The notes: generated from the letters alone by a model not told the origin. A stretch of 64,000 nucleotides of DNA from Leifsonia sp. C5G2 (GCF_013359685.1 NZ_JABFMV010000001.1:314858-378857); one strand, 5' to 3'. Positions 25,207-33,347 are shown, counted from the stretch's first letter. Numbers and translations: made by a program.

Positions 25207-26754
25207 TCAGGAGAGGGTCGCCTTCCACAGGGTGGACACGTCGGCGTCGTAGCGGGCCTCGAAGCCGTTCACGCTGGAGTTGAGCACGATGTACTCCTTC
25301 GGCGTGAAGAGCCAGATCCAGGCGGCGTTGTCGACGAGCTCGTTCGACAGCTTCTCGTAGACCGCCTTGCGCTTGGCGGTGTCGGTGGTCGCGATGCCCT
25401 CGGCGAAGAGGCTGTCCAGCTCGGGAGAGCTGTAGCCGGCCACCTTGTTGTAGGTGCCGCCCGCGGTGAAGTAGCGCGCGTACATGGTGTTCGGGTCGGC
25501 GCTGCCCGCGTTCTGGGCGATCGCCGCGTCGAAGTCGCCGGCGAGCCACTTCTGCACGTAGGCGTTGGAGTCGAGCGCCTGCACGTTGACCTTGATGCCG
25601 ACCTTGCCGAGCTGGGCCTGCACGTTCTGGGCCTCGTCGACGGCCGTGGAGTAGAGGCCCTGCGAGGTCATGACGTTGAGCGTGAAGCCGTCGGGCGTGC
25701 CCGCCTTCTGCAGGTACTCCTTCGCCTTCTTGAGGTCCTGCTTCGCGCAGGGCTGGGCGTTCGGGTCGGAGCGGTACTCCGGGGAGGTGATCGGGCCCGT
25801 CACGGTGCCGGAGCCGAGCGCGGCGGTGTCGATCACATCCTGACGCGAGATGGCGCACTGGATCGCGAGCCGCGAGTTCACGTTGGCGAGGACCGGCGAG
25901 GCGGCGCGCAGCTGGAGCACGTGGTACTGCAGCGAGCTGGCCTCCATCGACTTGGTCTTGTTGGAGACGGCCGTCTTGGCGGTCACCGGGTTGTCGAAGA
26001 TCGCGACGTCGACCGATCCGGTCTTCAGCGCCGAGACCATCGACTGGTCGTCGGGGATGATCCGGAACTCGACCTTGGCGGCTCCGGGCTTCCCGCCGAA
26101 GAAGTCGGGGTTGCGCTCGAGCGAGATCGACTCGTTCGCGACGCGCCCGGCCCACTTGTACGGGCCGGAGCCGACCGGGTCGGTCTGGAGGCTGTCGACC
26201 GACACGTCGGAGGGCACGATGCCGGTGTTCACCGCGGTGAGCCCGGACGGGAAGGACGCGTCCGGCTTCTTCAGGTGCACCACGACCGAGGTCGGCGACG
26301 GCGCGTCGATCGACGCGACCGAGGCGAAGTACGACCGCGAGCTGGCCTTGGACACCGGGTCCATGATCTTCTCGTACGTGTACTTCACGTCGGCGGAGTC
26401 GAGAGCGGACCCGTTGCTGAACTTCAGGCCGTCCTTGAGGGTGAACGTGTAGGTCAGGCCGTCCTCGGAGACCTTCGGGAGGGCGGCGAGGTTGGCGACC
26501 GGCTTGTCGTTCTTGTCGGTCGTCAGCAGCGGGCTGTAGATCTGCGAGAGGACCTGCACGGACTGCTCGGAGGTCGTCGTCCACGGGATCGTCTGGGTCG
26601 GGTCGGCCGTGATGCCGAAGACGAGGGTGGCGTTCGGGTTCGCGGACGCGGTGGGGGAACTGCCGGTACCGGTGCATCCAGCGAGCAGCATGGATGCGGC
26701 GGCAACCGCGGCACCGGCGGCGATCGCGTGCCGTCCGTAGCGGTTGACCTTCAT
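25207..26754 (-). CDS. Peptide ABC transporter substrate-binding lipoprotein, DppA-type
   Basis: A 515-residue lipoprotein. The signal peptide ends in the lipobox LLAGC (Cys about 27), followed by a Gly/Ser/Thr linker. The family 5 solute-binding fold is shown by VLSQIYSPLLT, YTFTLKDGLKFSNGSALDSADVKYT and DPVGSGPYKW. It is anchored outside the membrane and should capture peptides or muropeptides. The start has AAGGAGG 7 bases upstream. First gene of the long minus-strand operon, divergent from the RpiR regulator. Confidence 0.94.
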   Translation of the reverse strand: MKVNRYGRHAIAAGAAVAAASMLLAGCTGTGSSPTASANPNATLVFGITADPTQTIPWTTTSEQSVQVLSQIYSPLLTTDKNDKPVANLAALPKVSEDGLTYTFTLKDGLKFSNGSALDSADVKYTYEKIMDPVSKASSRSYFASVASIDAPSPTSVVVHLKKPDASFPSGLTAVNTGIVPSDVSVDSLQTDPVGSGPYKWAGRVANESISLERNPDFFGGKPGAAKVEFRIIPDDQSMVSALKTGSVDVAIFDNPVTAKTAVSNKTKSMEASSLQYHVLQLRAASPVLANVNSRLAIQCAISRQDVIDTAALGSGTVTGPITSPEYRSDPNAQPCAKQDLKKAKEYLQKAGTPDGFTLNVMTSQGLYSTAVDEAQNVQAQLGKVGIKVNVQALDSNAYVQKWLAGDFDAAIAQNAGSADPNTMYARYFTAGGTYNKVAGYSSPELDSLFAEGIATTDTAKRKAVYEKLSNELVDNAAWIWLFTPKEYIVLNSSVNGFEARYDADVSTLWKATLS

Positions 26755-26794
26755 TTCGGGCCTCCTTGGTAGGTGTTGCGCCTGCTGTGAGCAA

Positions 26795-26811
26795 CAACGT
26801 CGGCGACGTTG
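26795..26811. promoter_or_regulatory. Palindromic operator candidate in the murR/binding-protein gap
   Basis: CAACGTC-GGC-GACGTTG is a perfect 7-base inverted repeat with a 3-base centre, 41 bases upstream of the binding-protein start. It could be the site of the adjacent RpiR/MurR regulator or of a global regulator. Confidence 0.5.
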
Positions 26812-26827
26812 CCGGGATCAACGCTAT

Positions 26828-26843
26828 GAGAAAAATATTCCTC
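26828..26843. promoter_or_regulatory. AT-rich imperfect palindrome, possible RpiR/MurR operator
   Basis: GAGAAAAATATTCCTC pairs at 6 of 8 positions per arm. It lies in an AT-rich block shared by both divergent promoters. RpiR-family operators are often AT-rich palindromes of this size. Tentative. Confidence 0.4.
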
Positions 26844-26938
26844 TTGCGTTTCCAAGTTGTAAATTATTTAGCACGATGGACGCGGTAAGTCCAATGGGTG
26901 CCGCTACGGTGAATCTGGACGACGACGAGGAGGCAGTG

Positions 26939-27820
26939 TTGACGGAGGACATCCTGGTGCGCTTGCGTCAGGCGCTGCCCATGCTGCGCCGGAGTGAGCA
27001 GCTGCTCGCGCAGGCCGCCCTGGCCTCCCCCGCCGAGGTGGCGAACCTGAGCATCACCGAGCTCGCGGCCCGCTGCGGGACGTCGACGGCCACGGTCGCG
27101 CGGTTCTGCCGCAGCGTCGGCTTCGACGGGTACAAAGGGTTCTGCCTCGCGCTGGCCCGTGCGGCGGTCGACGAGACCGGGCGGCGCTACCAGTTCGGCG
27201 TCTCCGAGGGCGACATCGACCCGACGGATTCGACGCGGGATGTCGTCCGCAAGCTGGCCTTTCAGGAGGCGCGAGCGGTCGAGGAGACGGCCGAGCTGCT
27301 CGACCTGGACGAGGTCGACCGCGTCGTCACGGCGATCATCGACGCCCCCATCACGGACGTGTACGGCTCGGCCTCCAGCGGCCTGGCCGCGCAGGACCTG
27401 GGCCAGAAGCTGCGCCGCATCGGCTACATCGCGAACGCGTGGACGGACGCCCACCTGGCTCTCACCAGCGCGGCAGTCCTCCGGCCCGGGTCGGTGGCGA
27501 TCGCGTTCTCGCACTCCGGCGAGACCGAGGAGGCCCTCTCCGCGATCGAGACCGCGCACCGGGCCGGGGCCTTCACCGTCGCGGTCACCAACTTCCCGAA
27601 CTCCCCCCTCGCCCAGATGGCGGACGCCGTACTGACCACGGCATCGCGGGAGACACGGTTCCGCTACGGCGCGATGTCGAGCCGCATGGCGCAGCTGATG
27701 ATCGTCGACGTCATCTTCATGGGCGTGGCCCAGCGGAACCCCGACCAGGTGGCGGACGCGCTCGCCGCATCCCTCGCCGCAGTGGAGGGCCGCAGACGCC
27801 CGCGCCGGGGCGGCAGCTGA
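26939..27820 (+). CDS. murR: RpiR/MurR-family regulator of muropeptide catabolism
   Basis: A 293-residue regulator with an RpiR helix-turn-helix (about 8-85: SITELAARCGTSTATVARFCRSVGFDGYKGF) and a C-terminal SIS sugar-phosphate domain (about 130-270: DVYGSASSGLAAQDLGQKLRRIGY, AIAFSHSGETEEAL). It probably senses MurNAc-6-phosphate and controls the divergent operon. The TTG at 26939 has GAGGAGG 5 bases upstream. An ATG at 26876 in frame would add 21 residues, but those codons are unlike the rest of the gene (for example GTA AGT CCA) and lie close to the promoter. The 3' end is inside the first 34-bp repeat. Confidence 0.88.
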   Translation: MTEDILVRLRQALPMLRRSEQLLAQAALASPAEVANLSITELAARCGTSTATVARFCRSVGFDGYKGFCLALARAAVDETGRRYQFGVSEGDIDPTDSTRDVVRKLAFQEARAVEETAELLDLDEVDRVVTAIIDAPITDVYGSASSGLAAQDLGQKLRRIGYIANAWTDAHLALTSAAVLRPGSVAIAFSHSGETEEALSAIETAHRAGAFTVAVTNFPNSPLAQMADAVLTTASRETRFRYGAMSSRMAQLMIVDVIFMGVAQRNPDQVADALAASLAAVEGRRRPRRGGS

Positions 27821-27830
27821 CTCAGAGCCG
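27797..27830. repeat. 34-bp direct repeat, left copy (3' end of murR)
   Basis: Perfect 34-base match to 28729-28762. It begins CGCCCGCGCC and ends CTCAGAGCCG. It includes the last codons and stop of murR and runs to the base before the toxin ATG. The two copies enclose the toxin-antitoxin genes. Confidence 0.95.
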
Positions 27831-28343
27831 ATGAATGAGCAAGCGATAAGGTTCGTCCCATTCTCGTCGCGATTCGATCGGTCGACTTTCGACTGCGGCG
27901 AGGCCCCCGTCAACTCCTGGTTCCGTACGCAAGCTGGGCAGGCCGACCGCGCCGGGGCACCGCGAACCGTCTTAGCCGTTCGCGGGCAGGAGATCGTCGG
28001 GTTCTACTCGTCAGTTGTCGGCGTGATGACGCGCGACGAAGCAGCGCAAGCATTCGGCATAGGACGCGCGAAGTATCCGCTGTCCGCCATCCTCCTCGCA
28101 CAAATGGGGGTCGACACACGCGAACAGGGGAAAGGTCTGGGCAAGCTGCTCCTTGTTCACGCTCTGACTGCGTTCGTCGAGGTCTCGAAGCTCACCGGGT
28201 TTGAGGTGGTGCTTGTCGACGCGCTCACGAACGAGCTCTGCGCGTTCTACCGAAAGATGGGATTCACGTCTTTGGAGGATCACCCGCTGCGGCTGTTCAT
28301 GACAACCAAGAATCTGCGAGCGACCTTCGCATCGGCATCCTGA
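27831..28343 (+). CDS. TacT-like GNAT acetyltransferase toxin
   Basis: A 170-residue GNAT protein like TacT/AtaT toxins, which acetylate aminoacyl-tRNA and stop translation. Visible features are FDCGEAPVNSWFRTQA near the N-terminus, the acetyl-CoA loop REQGKGLGKLLLVHAL (about 97-112) and FYRKMGF with Tyr140, the position of the TacT catalytic tyrosine. The ATG follows the murR stop by 10 bases without a clear ribosome site. Lower GC and mixed codon use mark it as acquired. The antitoxin gene follows rather than precedes it, unlike the usual order. Confidence 0.88.
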   Translation: MNEQAIRFVPFSSRFDRSTFDCGEAPVNSWFRTQAGQADRAGAPRTVLAVRGQEIVGFYSSVVGVMTRDEAAQAFGIGRAKYPLSAILLAQMGVDTREQGKGLGKLLLVHALTAFVEVSKLTGFEVVLVDALTNELCAFYRKMGFTSLEDHPLRLFMTTKNLRATFASAS

Positions 28344-28370
28344 CTCCACCACACCTTGCTGCGTGAGTAC

Positions 28371-28384
28371 AGCGTATGTACGCT
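28371..28384. promoter_or_regulatory. Palindrome upstream of the antitoxin gene
   Basis: AGCGTA-TG-TACGCT, a perfect 6-base inverted repeat, lies between toxin and antitoxin genes, 31 bases before the antitoxin GTG. Ribbon-helix-helix antitoxins bind such sites to repress themselves. An ATG inside the palindrome would extend the antitoxin by 13 residues but lacks a ribosome site. Confidence 0.55.
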
Positions 28385-28414
28385 AGACACGTCAGCCACC
28401 GCAAGGGATCAACC

Positions 28415-28690
28415 GTGAAGTCCGAGAGAATCAACATCCGCCTGTCCGAAGAAGCGCGGGACATGCTGCGCCATGCCGCCGATCTGCAACAGCAGGACCT
28501 CACGTCTTTCATTCTCGGGCCAGCCCTGGACAACGCTCGGGCCATCCTCCTGCAAGACGCTCTTCTCAAGCTCAGTCCTGTTGAGGTGAACCAGATCGAG
28601 CGCGCGCTGGAAGCCCCTGCCGTTGCGTCCAAGCCACTCGCCGATCTCATTCGTCAGGTGCGCGAGAGCCAAGCCCTCGAGTCCGTCTAG
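28415..28690 (+). CDS. DUF1778/TacA-like ribbon-helix-helix antitoxin
   Basis: A 91-residue protein. The N-terminal ribbon-helix-helix is seen in KSERINIRLSEEARDMLRHAADLQQQDLTSFIL, and the C-terminal part is the helical toxin-neutralising tail ending VRESQALESV. This matches DUF1778 antitoxins paired with GNAT toxins. The GTG at 28415 has AAGGGA six bases upstream. It should neutralise the adjacent TacT-like toxin and repress transcription. Confidence 0.88.
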   Translation: MKSERINIRLSEEARDMLRHAADLQQQDLTSFILGPALDNARAILLQDALLKLSPVEVNQIERALEAPAVASKPLADLIRQVRESQALESV

Positions 28691-28728
28691 AACGTCGTGG
28701 GCCAGTAGGACGCCGCCGCGTGGCATCG

Positions 28729-28762
28729 CGCCCGCGCCGGGGCGGCAGCTGACTCAGAGCCG
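28729..28762. repeat. 34-bp direct repeat, right copy
   Basis: Perfect copy of 27797-27830. It contains the stop codon of the convergent GNAT gene on the minus strand. Removing one copy plus the 898 bases between would restore murR and this GNAT gene as close convergent neighbours, with stops one base apart. Confidence 0.95.
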
Positions 28763-29278
28763 CTTCGCCATGCCGATCTGCGGCACGCCCCACTCGGGGA
28801 GGGTCTCGCGCGTGCCATCCGGCTCCCAGCCGGAGCGCTCGTAGAAACGCCGGGAGGGCTCGTTCTGCTCGAAGACCCACAGGCGGGCGGTGGTGGCGCC
28901 GAGCTCCGCCAGTCCGCGCTCGGCAGCCGTCAGCAGGTGGCGTCCGAACCCGCCGCCCTGCGTGTGCGGCGAGACGTAGAGGGAGCTGACGTAGCCGACG
29001 CCCGGATCGGCGATCCGGAACCCGACGATGCCGGCGAGCCGCCCGTCCGGCCCCTCGGCGCCGAGGAACTCCATGCCGGGATCGGCGAGGCTCCGCGCCC
29101 ACAGCTCCTCGGCGGCCTCGGGGCTCATCCGCGCGACCAGCTCGGCCGGCATCACTTCGCGGTAGCTGAGCCTCCAGCAGTCCAGGAAGATCGCGACGAC
29201 GTCCGCGAGGTCCGGAAGCCCGACCTGCCGCACTGGGACGAGCTTCCGATGGATGTCGACGCGATCGATCCGGACCAT
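28754..29278 (-). CDS. GNAT-family N-acetyltransferase
   Basis: A 174-residue acetyltransferase. The acetyl-CoA motif is SSLYVSPHTQGGGFGRHLL, and the C-terminal part contains LWVFEQNEPSRRFYERSGWEPDGT, where the tyrosine sits at the usual acid position. Acceptor unknown (small molecule or protein). It begins with an ATG only 6 bases from a -10 box, so the message is probably leaderless. Its stop lies in the right 34-bp repeat. Confidence 0.88.
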   Translation of the reverse strand: MVRIDRVDIHRKLVPVRQVGLPDLADVVAIFLDCWRLSYREVMPAELVARMSPEAAEELWARSLADPGMEFLGAEGPDGRLAGIVGFRIADPGVGYVSSLYVSPHTQGGGFGRHLLTAAERGLAELGATTARLWVFEQNEPSRRFYERSGWEPDGTRETLPEWGVPQIGMAKRL

Positions 29279-29284
29279 GTAAGG

Positions 29285-29314
29285 ATTTTACGCAACTGTC
29301 GCCGGATGTGTAAA
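29285..29314 (-). promoter_or_regulatory. Leaderless promoter of the GNAT gene
   Basis: On the minus strand TTTACA (29309-29314) and TAAAAT (29285-29290) are 18 bases apart. The start codon follows the -10 box after 6 bases, so transcription should begin at or beside the ATG. The -35 box overlaps a short inverted repeat GTGTA-AAAAG-TACAC. Confidence 0.65.
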
Positions 29315-29356
29315 AAGTACACGGTGGATGAGCGGCTCGGCCGATGGGAAGGGGCC

Positions 29357-30592
29357 TCAGGCGACCGGCCCCTCCGTCAGCGTGAGGTCCGCGGTGTGCG
29401 AAACGCCGTCCCCGTCGGTCCACGTGACCGTGACCGTCTGGCCCGGCCGGTGCGCGGCGAGTGCGGAGGTGAGGTCTTCCGCGGAGGAGACCGCGGTCCC
29501 GCCGAGGGCGGTGATCGTGTCGCCCGCGGACAAGCCGGCGGCGGCGGCGGGGCCGCCGTCGACGACTCCCGTGATGGCCGCGCCAGTGCCGGTCGCGCCG
29601 GCGAGGTCGGACGCCACCTCCACCCCGAGGAACGCCGGGTAGCCGATGGTCACGGTGGACGAGGCCTGACCCGCCTCGATCCGCGCGGCGATCGCGAGAG
29701 CATCCTCGATGGGGATGGCGTAGCCGGCCACCGTCGACCCGCCCTCCTGAGCGGCGGTGTCGATCCCGATCACGCGGTCGGACGCGTCGAACAGCGGGCC
29801 GCCCGAGTCGCCCGCCTGGATGTCCGCGTCGGTCTCGATGAGGCCCGAGAGCGTCTCCGAGGCCGCCGTCTGCTCCGCCTGCGTCGTGATGGTCTGGTCG
29901 AGCGCGGTCACGGTGCCGGGCGAGGCCGACGGCGTCCCGCCCGTGCCGCCCGCGTTGCCGACGCCGGTCACCGCCTCGCCGACCACCGTGTCGCCGGAGG
30001 TGTCGAGAGCGGCCGTGGCGAGGCCGGACGCGCCGTTCAACTGGAGGACCGCGACGTCGTCGGTCGCGTCGGTCCCGACGACCGCGGCCGTGTAGACGGC
30101 GCCGGTCGCGACGACCGTCACGCTGATGCTGGTGGCGCCCTCGACGACGTGGTTGTTGGTGAGGATCTCGCCGTCCGACGACAACACGATGCCCGTCCCG
30201 GCGCTCTCGGCCTGAGCGTAGGTGAGCTGCGAGGTGATGTCGACCACTCCCACCTCCTGCGCCGCGGTCGCGCTCGCCAGCGCGGTCGCGCCGGACGAAT
30301 CGGACGCCGAACCCCCGTGACCCGAGCCCCCGCCGTAGCCGTAGGGACCGCGCGCGAGCGCAGTCCTGACGTCCGGCGCGGAGGCGGTGTGGGCAGCGGC
30401 CGACGAGCCGGTCCCGGTCGCCGCCGCGATCCCGAAGGCCGACCCGGCCACGAGGGCGAGGGCGAGGGCCGACGACACGGCGACCATCCGCCCCTGCCGC
30501 CGACGCGCGGGGACGCGGTGCCCGTCGCCCCCTCCCGGCGTCACGGCGTCCCGGTCGTCCGGGCTGGCGGGGGCTCCGTCGTTCGTGTTCAT
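29357..30592 (-). CDS. Trypsin-like serine protease with PDZ domain, DegP/HtrA type
   Basis: A 411-residue envelope protease. The order is a cytoplasmic charged head, one membrane anchor (about 37-58: VAVSSALALALVAGSAFGIA), a Gly/Ser-rich linker, and a protease domain with His148 (TNNHVVEGA), Asp179 (TDDVAVLQL) and Ser263 (AGDSGGPLFD). A C-terminal PDZ domain (about 315-400, GVVDGGPAAAAGLSAGDTI) follows. It should degrade or process misfolded or specific external proteins. Start ATG at 30592. Confidence 0.92.
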   Translation of the reverse strand: MNTNDGAPASPDDRDAVTPGGGDGHRVPARRRQGRMVAVSSALALALVAGSAFGIAAATGTGSSAAAHTASAPDVRTALARGPYGYGGGSGHGGSASDSSGATALASATAAQEVGVVDITSQLTYAQAESAGTGIVLSSDGEILTNNHVVEGATSISVTVVATGAVYTAAVVGTDATDDVAVLQLNGASGLATAALDTSGDTVVGEAVTGVGNAGGTGGTPSASPGTVTALDQTITTQAEQTAASETLSGLIETDADIQAGDSGGPLFDASDRVIGIDTAAQEGGSTVAGYAIPIEDALAIAARIEAGQASSTVTIGYPAFLGVEVASDLAGATGTGAAITGVVDGGPAAAAGLSAGDTITALGGTAVSSAEDLTSALAAHRPGQTVTVTWTDGDGVSHTADLTLTEGPVA

Positions 30593-30855
30593 GGTCTGGT
30601 CCTCTCGGGATGTGCTGGCCTGCTCAGCACACCGCACCCGCGTGAGGGAACGCGATGGCCCGGATGTGGGTCCGCCGGGAGAAAGCCAGAGCTTCCTATG
30701 AGAAGGAAGGGAGATCGCTCGACACGCGGTACCGAACCGGTTCACACGTTCGTAACCGGACCGTTCCAGCCCGGGCCTGGTGCACCCCGTCCGGGGGACG
30801 TTAGCGTTGCCCTGCACCCTGACCCACAGCACCGCACTGCTCACCGGAGGGAAAC

Positions 30856-31680
30856 ATGGGAACTGTCACCACGTCGGACGGCGTCGAGATCTACTACAAG
30901 GACTGGGGTTCGGGTCAGCCGATCGTGTTCAGTCACGGCTGGCCGCTGTCGGCCGACGACTGGGACACGCAGCTGCTGTTCTTCCTCCAGCACGGCTACC
31001 GCGTCGTCGCGCACGACCGGCGCGGGCACGGGCGCTCCAGCCAGGTGAGCGACGGCCACGACATGGACCACTACGCCGCCGACCTGCGGGCGGTGGTCGA
31101 AGCGCTCGACCTGCGGGACGCCATCCACGTCGGGCACTCGACCGGCGGCGGCGAGGTCGCGCACTACATCGCCACCTACGGCGAGGACCGCGTCGCCCGC
31201 GGTGTGCTGATCAGCGCCGTCCCCCCGATCATGGTGCAGACCGAGAACAACCCGGGCGGACTGCCGAAGAGCGTGTTCGACGACCTGCAGGCGCAGCTCG
31301 CGGCGAACCGGTCGGAGTTCTACCGCGCGCTGCCGTCCGGTCCGTTCTACGGGTTCAACCGTCCGGGCGTCGAGTCGTCCGAGGCGATCATCGAGAACTG
31401 GTGGCGCCAGGGGATGATGGGCGGTGCGAAGGCGCACTACGACGGCATCGTCGCCTTCTCGCAGACCGACTTCACCGAGGACCTCAAGAAGATCACGGTC
31501 CCGGTGCTGGTGATGCACGGCGAGGACGACCAGATCGTCCCCTACGCCGACGCCGGCCCGCTCTCGGCGAAGCTGCTTCCGAACGGCACGCTGAAGTCGT
31601 ACCCGGGCTTCCCGCACGGGATGCCGACCACCCAGGCCGACACGATCAACGCCGACCTGCTGGAGTGGCTGCAGTCGTAG
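30856..31680 (+). CDS. Alpha/beta hydrolase, non-haem chloroperoxidase type
   Basis: A 274-residue hydrolase of the cofactor-free haloperoxidase/aryl esterase group. The oxyanion region is FSHGWPLSADDW, the nucleophile Ser95 is in GHSTGGGEV, the acid is about Asp225 (HGEDDQIVP) and the base His254 (GFPHGMP). These enzymes hydrolyse esters and, in vitro, form peracids. Start ATG follows GGAGGGAAAC. The 263-base gap to the divergent protease contains a GAACCGGTTC palindrome (30734-30743). Confidence 0.9.
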   Translation: MGTVTTSDGVEIYYKDWGSGQPIVFSHGWPLSADDWDTQLLFFLQHGYRVVAHDRRGHGRSSQVSDGHDMDHYAADLRAVVEALDLRDAIHVGHSTGGGEVAHYIATYGEDRVARGVLISAVPPIMVQTENNPGGLPKSVFDDLQAQLAANRSEFYRALPSGPFYGFNRPGVESSEAIIENWWRQGMMGGAKAHYDGIVAFSQTDFTEDLKKITVPVLVMHGEDDQIVPYADAGPLSAKLLPNGTLKSYPGFPHGMPTTQADTINADLLEWLQS

Positions 31681-31699
31681 CCGTCGAGGCGGGGAGCGG

Positions 31700-32449
31700 C
31701 TACAGGGCGTGCCGCCCGCGTCGCCGCTCCTCGCCGCCGAGCCGGCCGTCGTGCAGCCCGAGCACCCGGTCGGCGCGGGCCATGAGCAGCGGGTCGTGCG
31801 TGGTGACGACCGCCGCGACGCCGTCGCGGTGCACCAGCTCGACCAGCAGGTCCATGATCGCGCGACCGGTCACGCTGTCGAGCTGGCCGGTGGGCTCGTC
31901 GGCGAACAGGATGCGCGGCCGCGCGGCGAGCGCCCGCGCGATGCCGACGCGCTGCTGCTGGCCGCCGGACAGCTCGGTCGGACGCTGCCGCGCGTGTGCG
32001 CCGAGGCCGACGGCCTCGAGCAGCTCGGCGACCCGCTCCTCCCGCTCCGCCGGGGCGACTCCGAGAAGGCGCAGCGGCAGTTCGACGTTCTCGGCCGCCG
32101 ACAGCACGGGAACCAGCCCGAACGATTGGAACACGAACCCGGTGCTGCGCCGCCGCAGGTCGACGAGCTGCGACTCGAAAGCGGTCCCGAGGTCCACACC
32201 GTCCAGGACGATCCGCCCGGCGGTGGCGCGGTCGAGCCCGCTGAGCACGTTCAGCAAGGTGGTCTTGCCGGAGCCGGACGGACCCTTCACCACGACCAGC
32301 TCACCCGGGTGCACCGAGACGTCGGCGGCGGAGAGCGCCGCGATCGGGCCGGCCGGCGTGTCGAAGCTCCGGGCGACCCCCTCGGCCACGAGCAGCGGGC
32401 CGTCCCCGTCCACCGGCTCGCGCTCGGTCAGTGCGTCAACGGTCGTCAC
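31700..32449 (-). CDS. ABC transporter ATP-binding protein, LolD/MacB type
   Basis: A 249-residue ATPase. It has Walker A GPSGSGKTT, Q-loop VFQSFGLVPVLSAAENV, signature LSGGQQQRVGIARAL and Walker B ILFADEPTGQLD. The GTG start overlaps the end of the preceding ATPase gene by 14 bases. It is the last gene of a four-gene cassette with another ATPase and two large FtsX permeases. Confidence 0.93.
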   Translation of the reverse strand: MTTVDALTEREPVDGDGPLLVAEGVARSFDTPAGPIAALSAADVSVHPGELVVVKGPSGSGKTTLLNVLSGLDRATAGRIVLDGVDLGTAFESQLVDLRRRSTGFVFQSFGLVPVLSAAENVELPLRLLGVAPAEREERVAELLEAVGLGAHARQRPTELSGGQQQRVGIARALAARPRILFADEPTGQLDSVTGRAIMDLLVELVHRDGVAAVVTTHDPLLMARADRVLGLHDGRLGGEERRRGRHAL

Positions 32450-33347
32450 CGTCGGACTCCCTCCGGTCGTCGTGCGGCCAGACGCCGACGTGGTCCTGCT
32501 CCAGTGCCAGGCGCACGCGGTCGCGCATCCCGAGCGTGGTGAGGTACTCCTGCGGCAGCTGGAGCCGGCCGACCCGGTCGAGCACGGCGAACTCCTCCGC
32601 CACCGTGTGCTCGTCGCCGTGCTCGTTCACGCCGGTGCGGCGCAGCACCTCGGTGGCGGTGCGTCCGTCGCGGATCTGCACGGTCCGGGCGACGTGCTCC
32701 GAGACGGTCGGGTCGTGCGTCACGATCAGGGTCGTGACGCCGAGCTCGCGGTTGACGCCGCGCATGGCCTCCAGCACCTCCACGCTCGTCGCCTCGTCGA
32801 GTTCGCCGGTGGGCTCGTCGGCGAGCAGGACGCGCGGCTCATTCGCCAGTGCGACCGCGATCGCGACGCGCTGCTGCTCGCCGCCGGACATCTCGGTCGG
32901 GCGGCGGTCGGCGCAGTGGGCCACCTCCAGCAGCTCGAGCAGTTCGGCGGCGCGGCGGTCGCGGACGCCGGTGCGGGCGACGGACATCGCCAGCGCCAGG
33001 TTCTCGCGCGCGGTCAGGTAGCCGAGGAGGTTGCGTGAGGTCTGCTGCCAGACGAAGCCCACGGTGTGCCGGCGGTAGTCCACTCGCTCCCGGTTTCCCA
33101 GGGTCAGGAGGTCGCGCCCGGCGACCGAGACGGAGCCGGCCGTCGGCGTGTCGAGCCCGGAGAGGATGCCGAGCAGCGTCGACTTTCCCGAGCCGGAGGC
33201 GCCGACGATGGCGACCAGCTCGCCCGCGTCGACCCGGAGGGTCAGGCCCTGCAGCGCCTGGACCTCCACACCGTCCGCGGTGAAGATGCGCACCAGGTCG
33301 GCGCAGCGGATGGCGGCGTCGGGGGCTGGCGATGTCACGTCGGTCAT
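32436..33347 (-). CDS. ABC transporter ATP-binding protein with extended C-terminus
   Basis: A 303-residue ATPase. It has Walker A GASGSGKST, Q-loop FVWQQTSRNLLGYLTARENL, signature MSGGEQQRVAIAVAL and Walker B VLLADEPTGELD. About 75 extra residues follow the core (EEFAVLDRVGRLQLPQEYL, then an acidic tail), resembling an AbrB-like stretch, a feature seen in some actinobacterial LolD-type ATPases. The ATG overlaps the permease stop (TCAT). Confidence 0.92.
   Translation of the reverse strand: MTDVTSPAPDAAIRCADLVRIFTADGVEVQALQGLTLRVDAGELVAIVGASGSGKSTLLGILSGLDTPTAGSVSVAGRDLLTLGNRERVDYRRHTVGFVWQQTSRNLLGYLTARENLALAMSVARTGVRDRRAAELLELLEVAHCADRRPTEMSGGEQQRVAIAVALANEPRVLLADEPTGELDEATSVEVLEAMRGVNRELGVTTLIVTHDPTVSEHVARTVQIRDGRTATEVLRRTGVNEHGDEHTVAEEFAVLDRVGRLQLPQEYLTTLGMRDRVRLALEQDHVGVWPHDDRRESDGDDR

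Noticed and set aside
28376-28414. Upstream ATG for the antitoxin
   Set aside because: It lies inside the AGCGTA-TG-TACGCT palindrome and has no ribosome site, while the GTG at 28415 has one.
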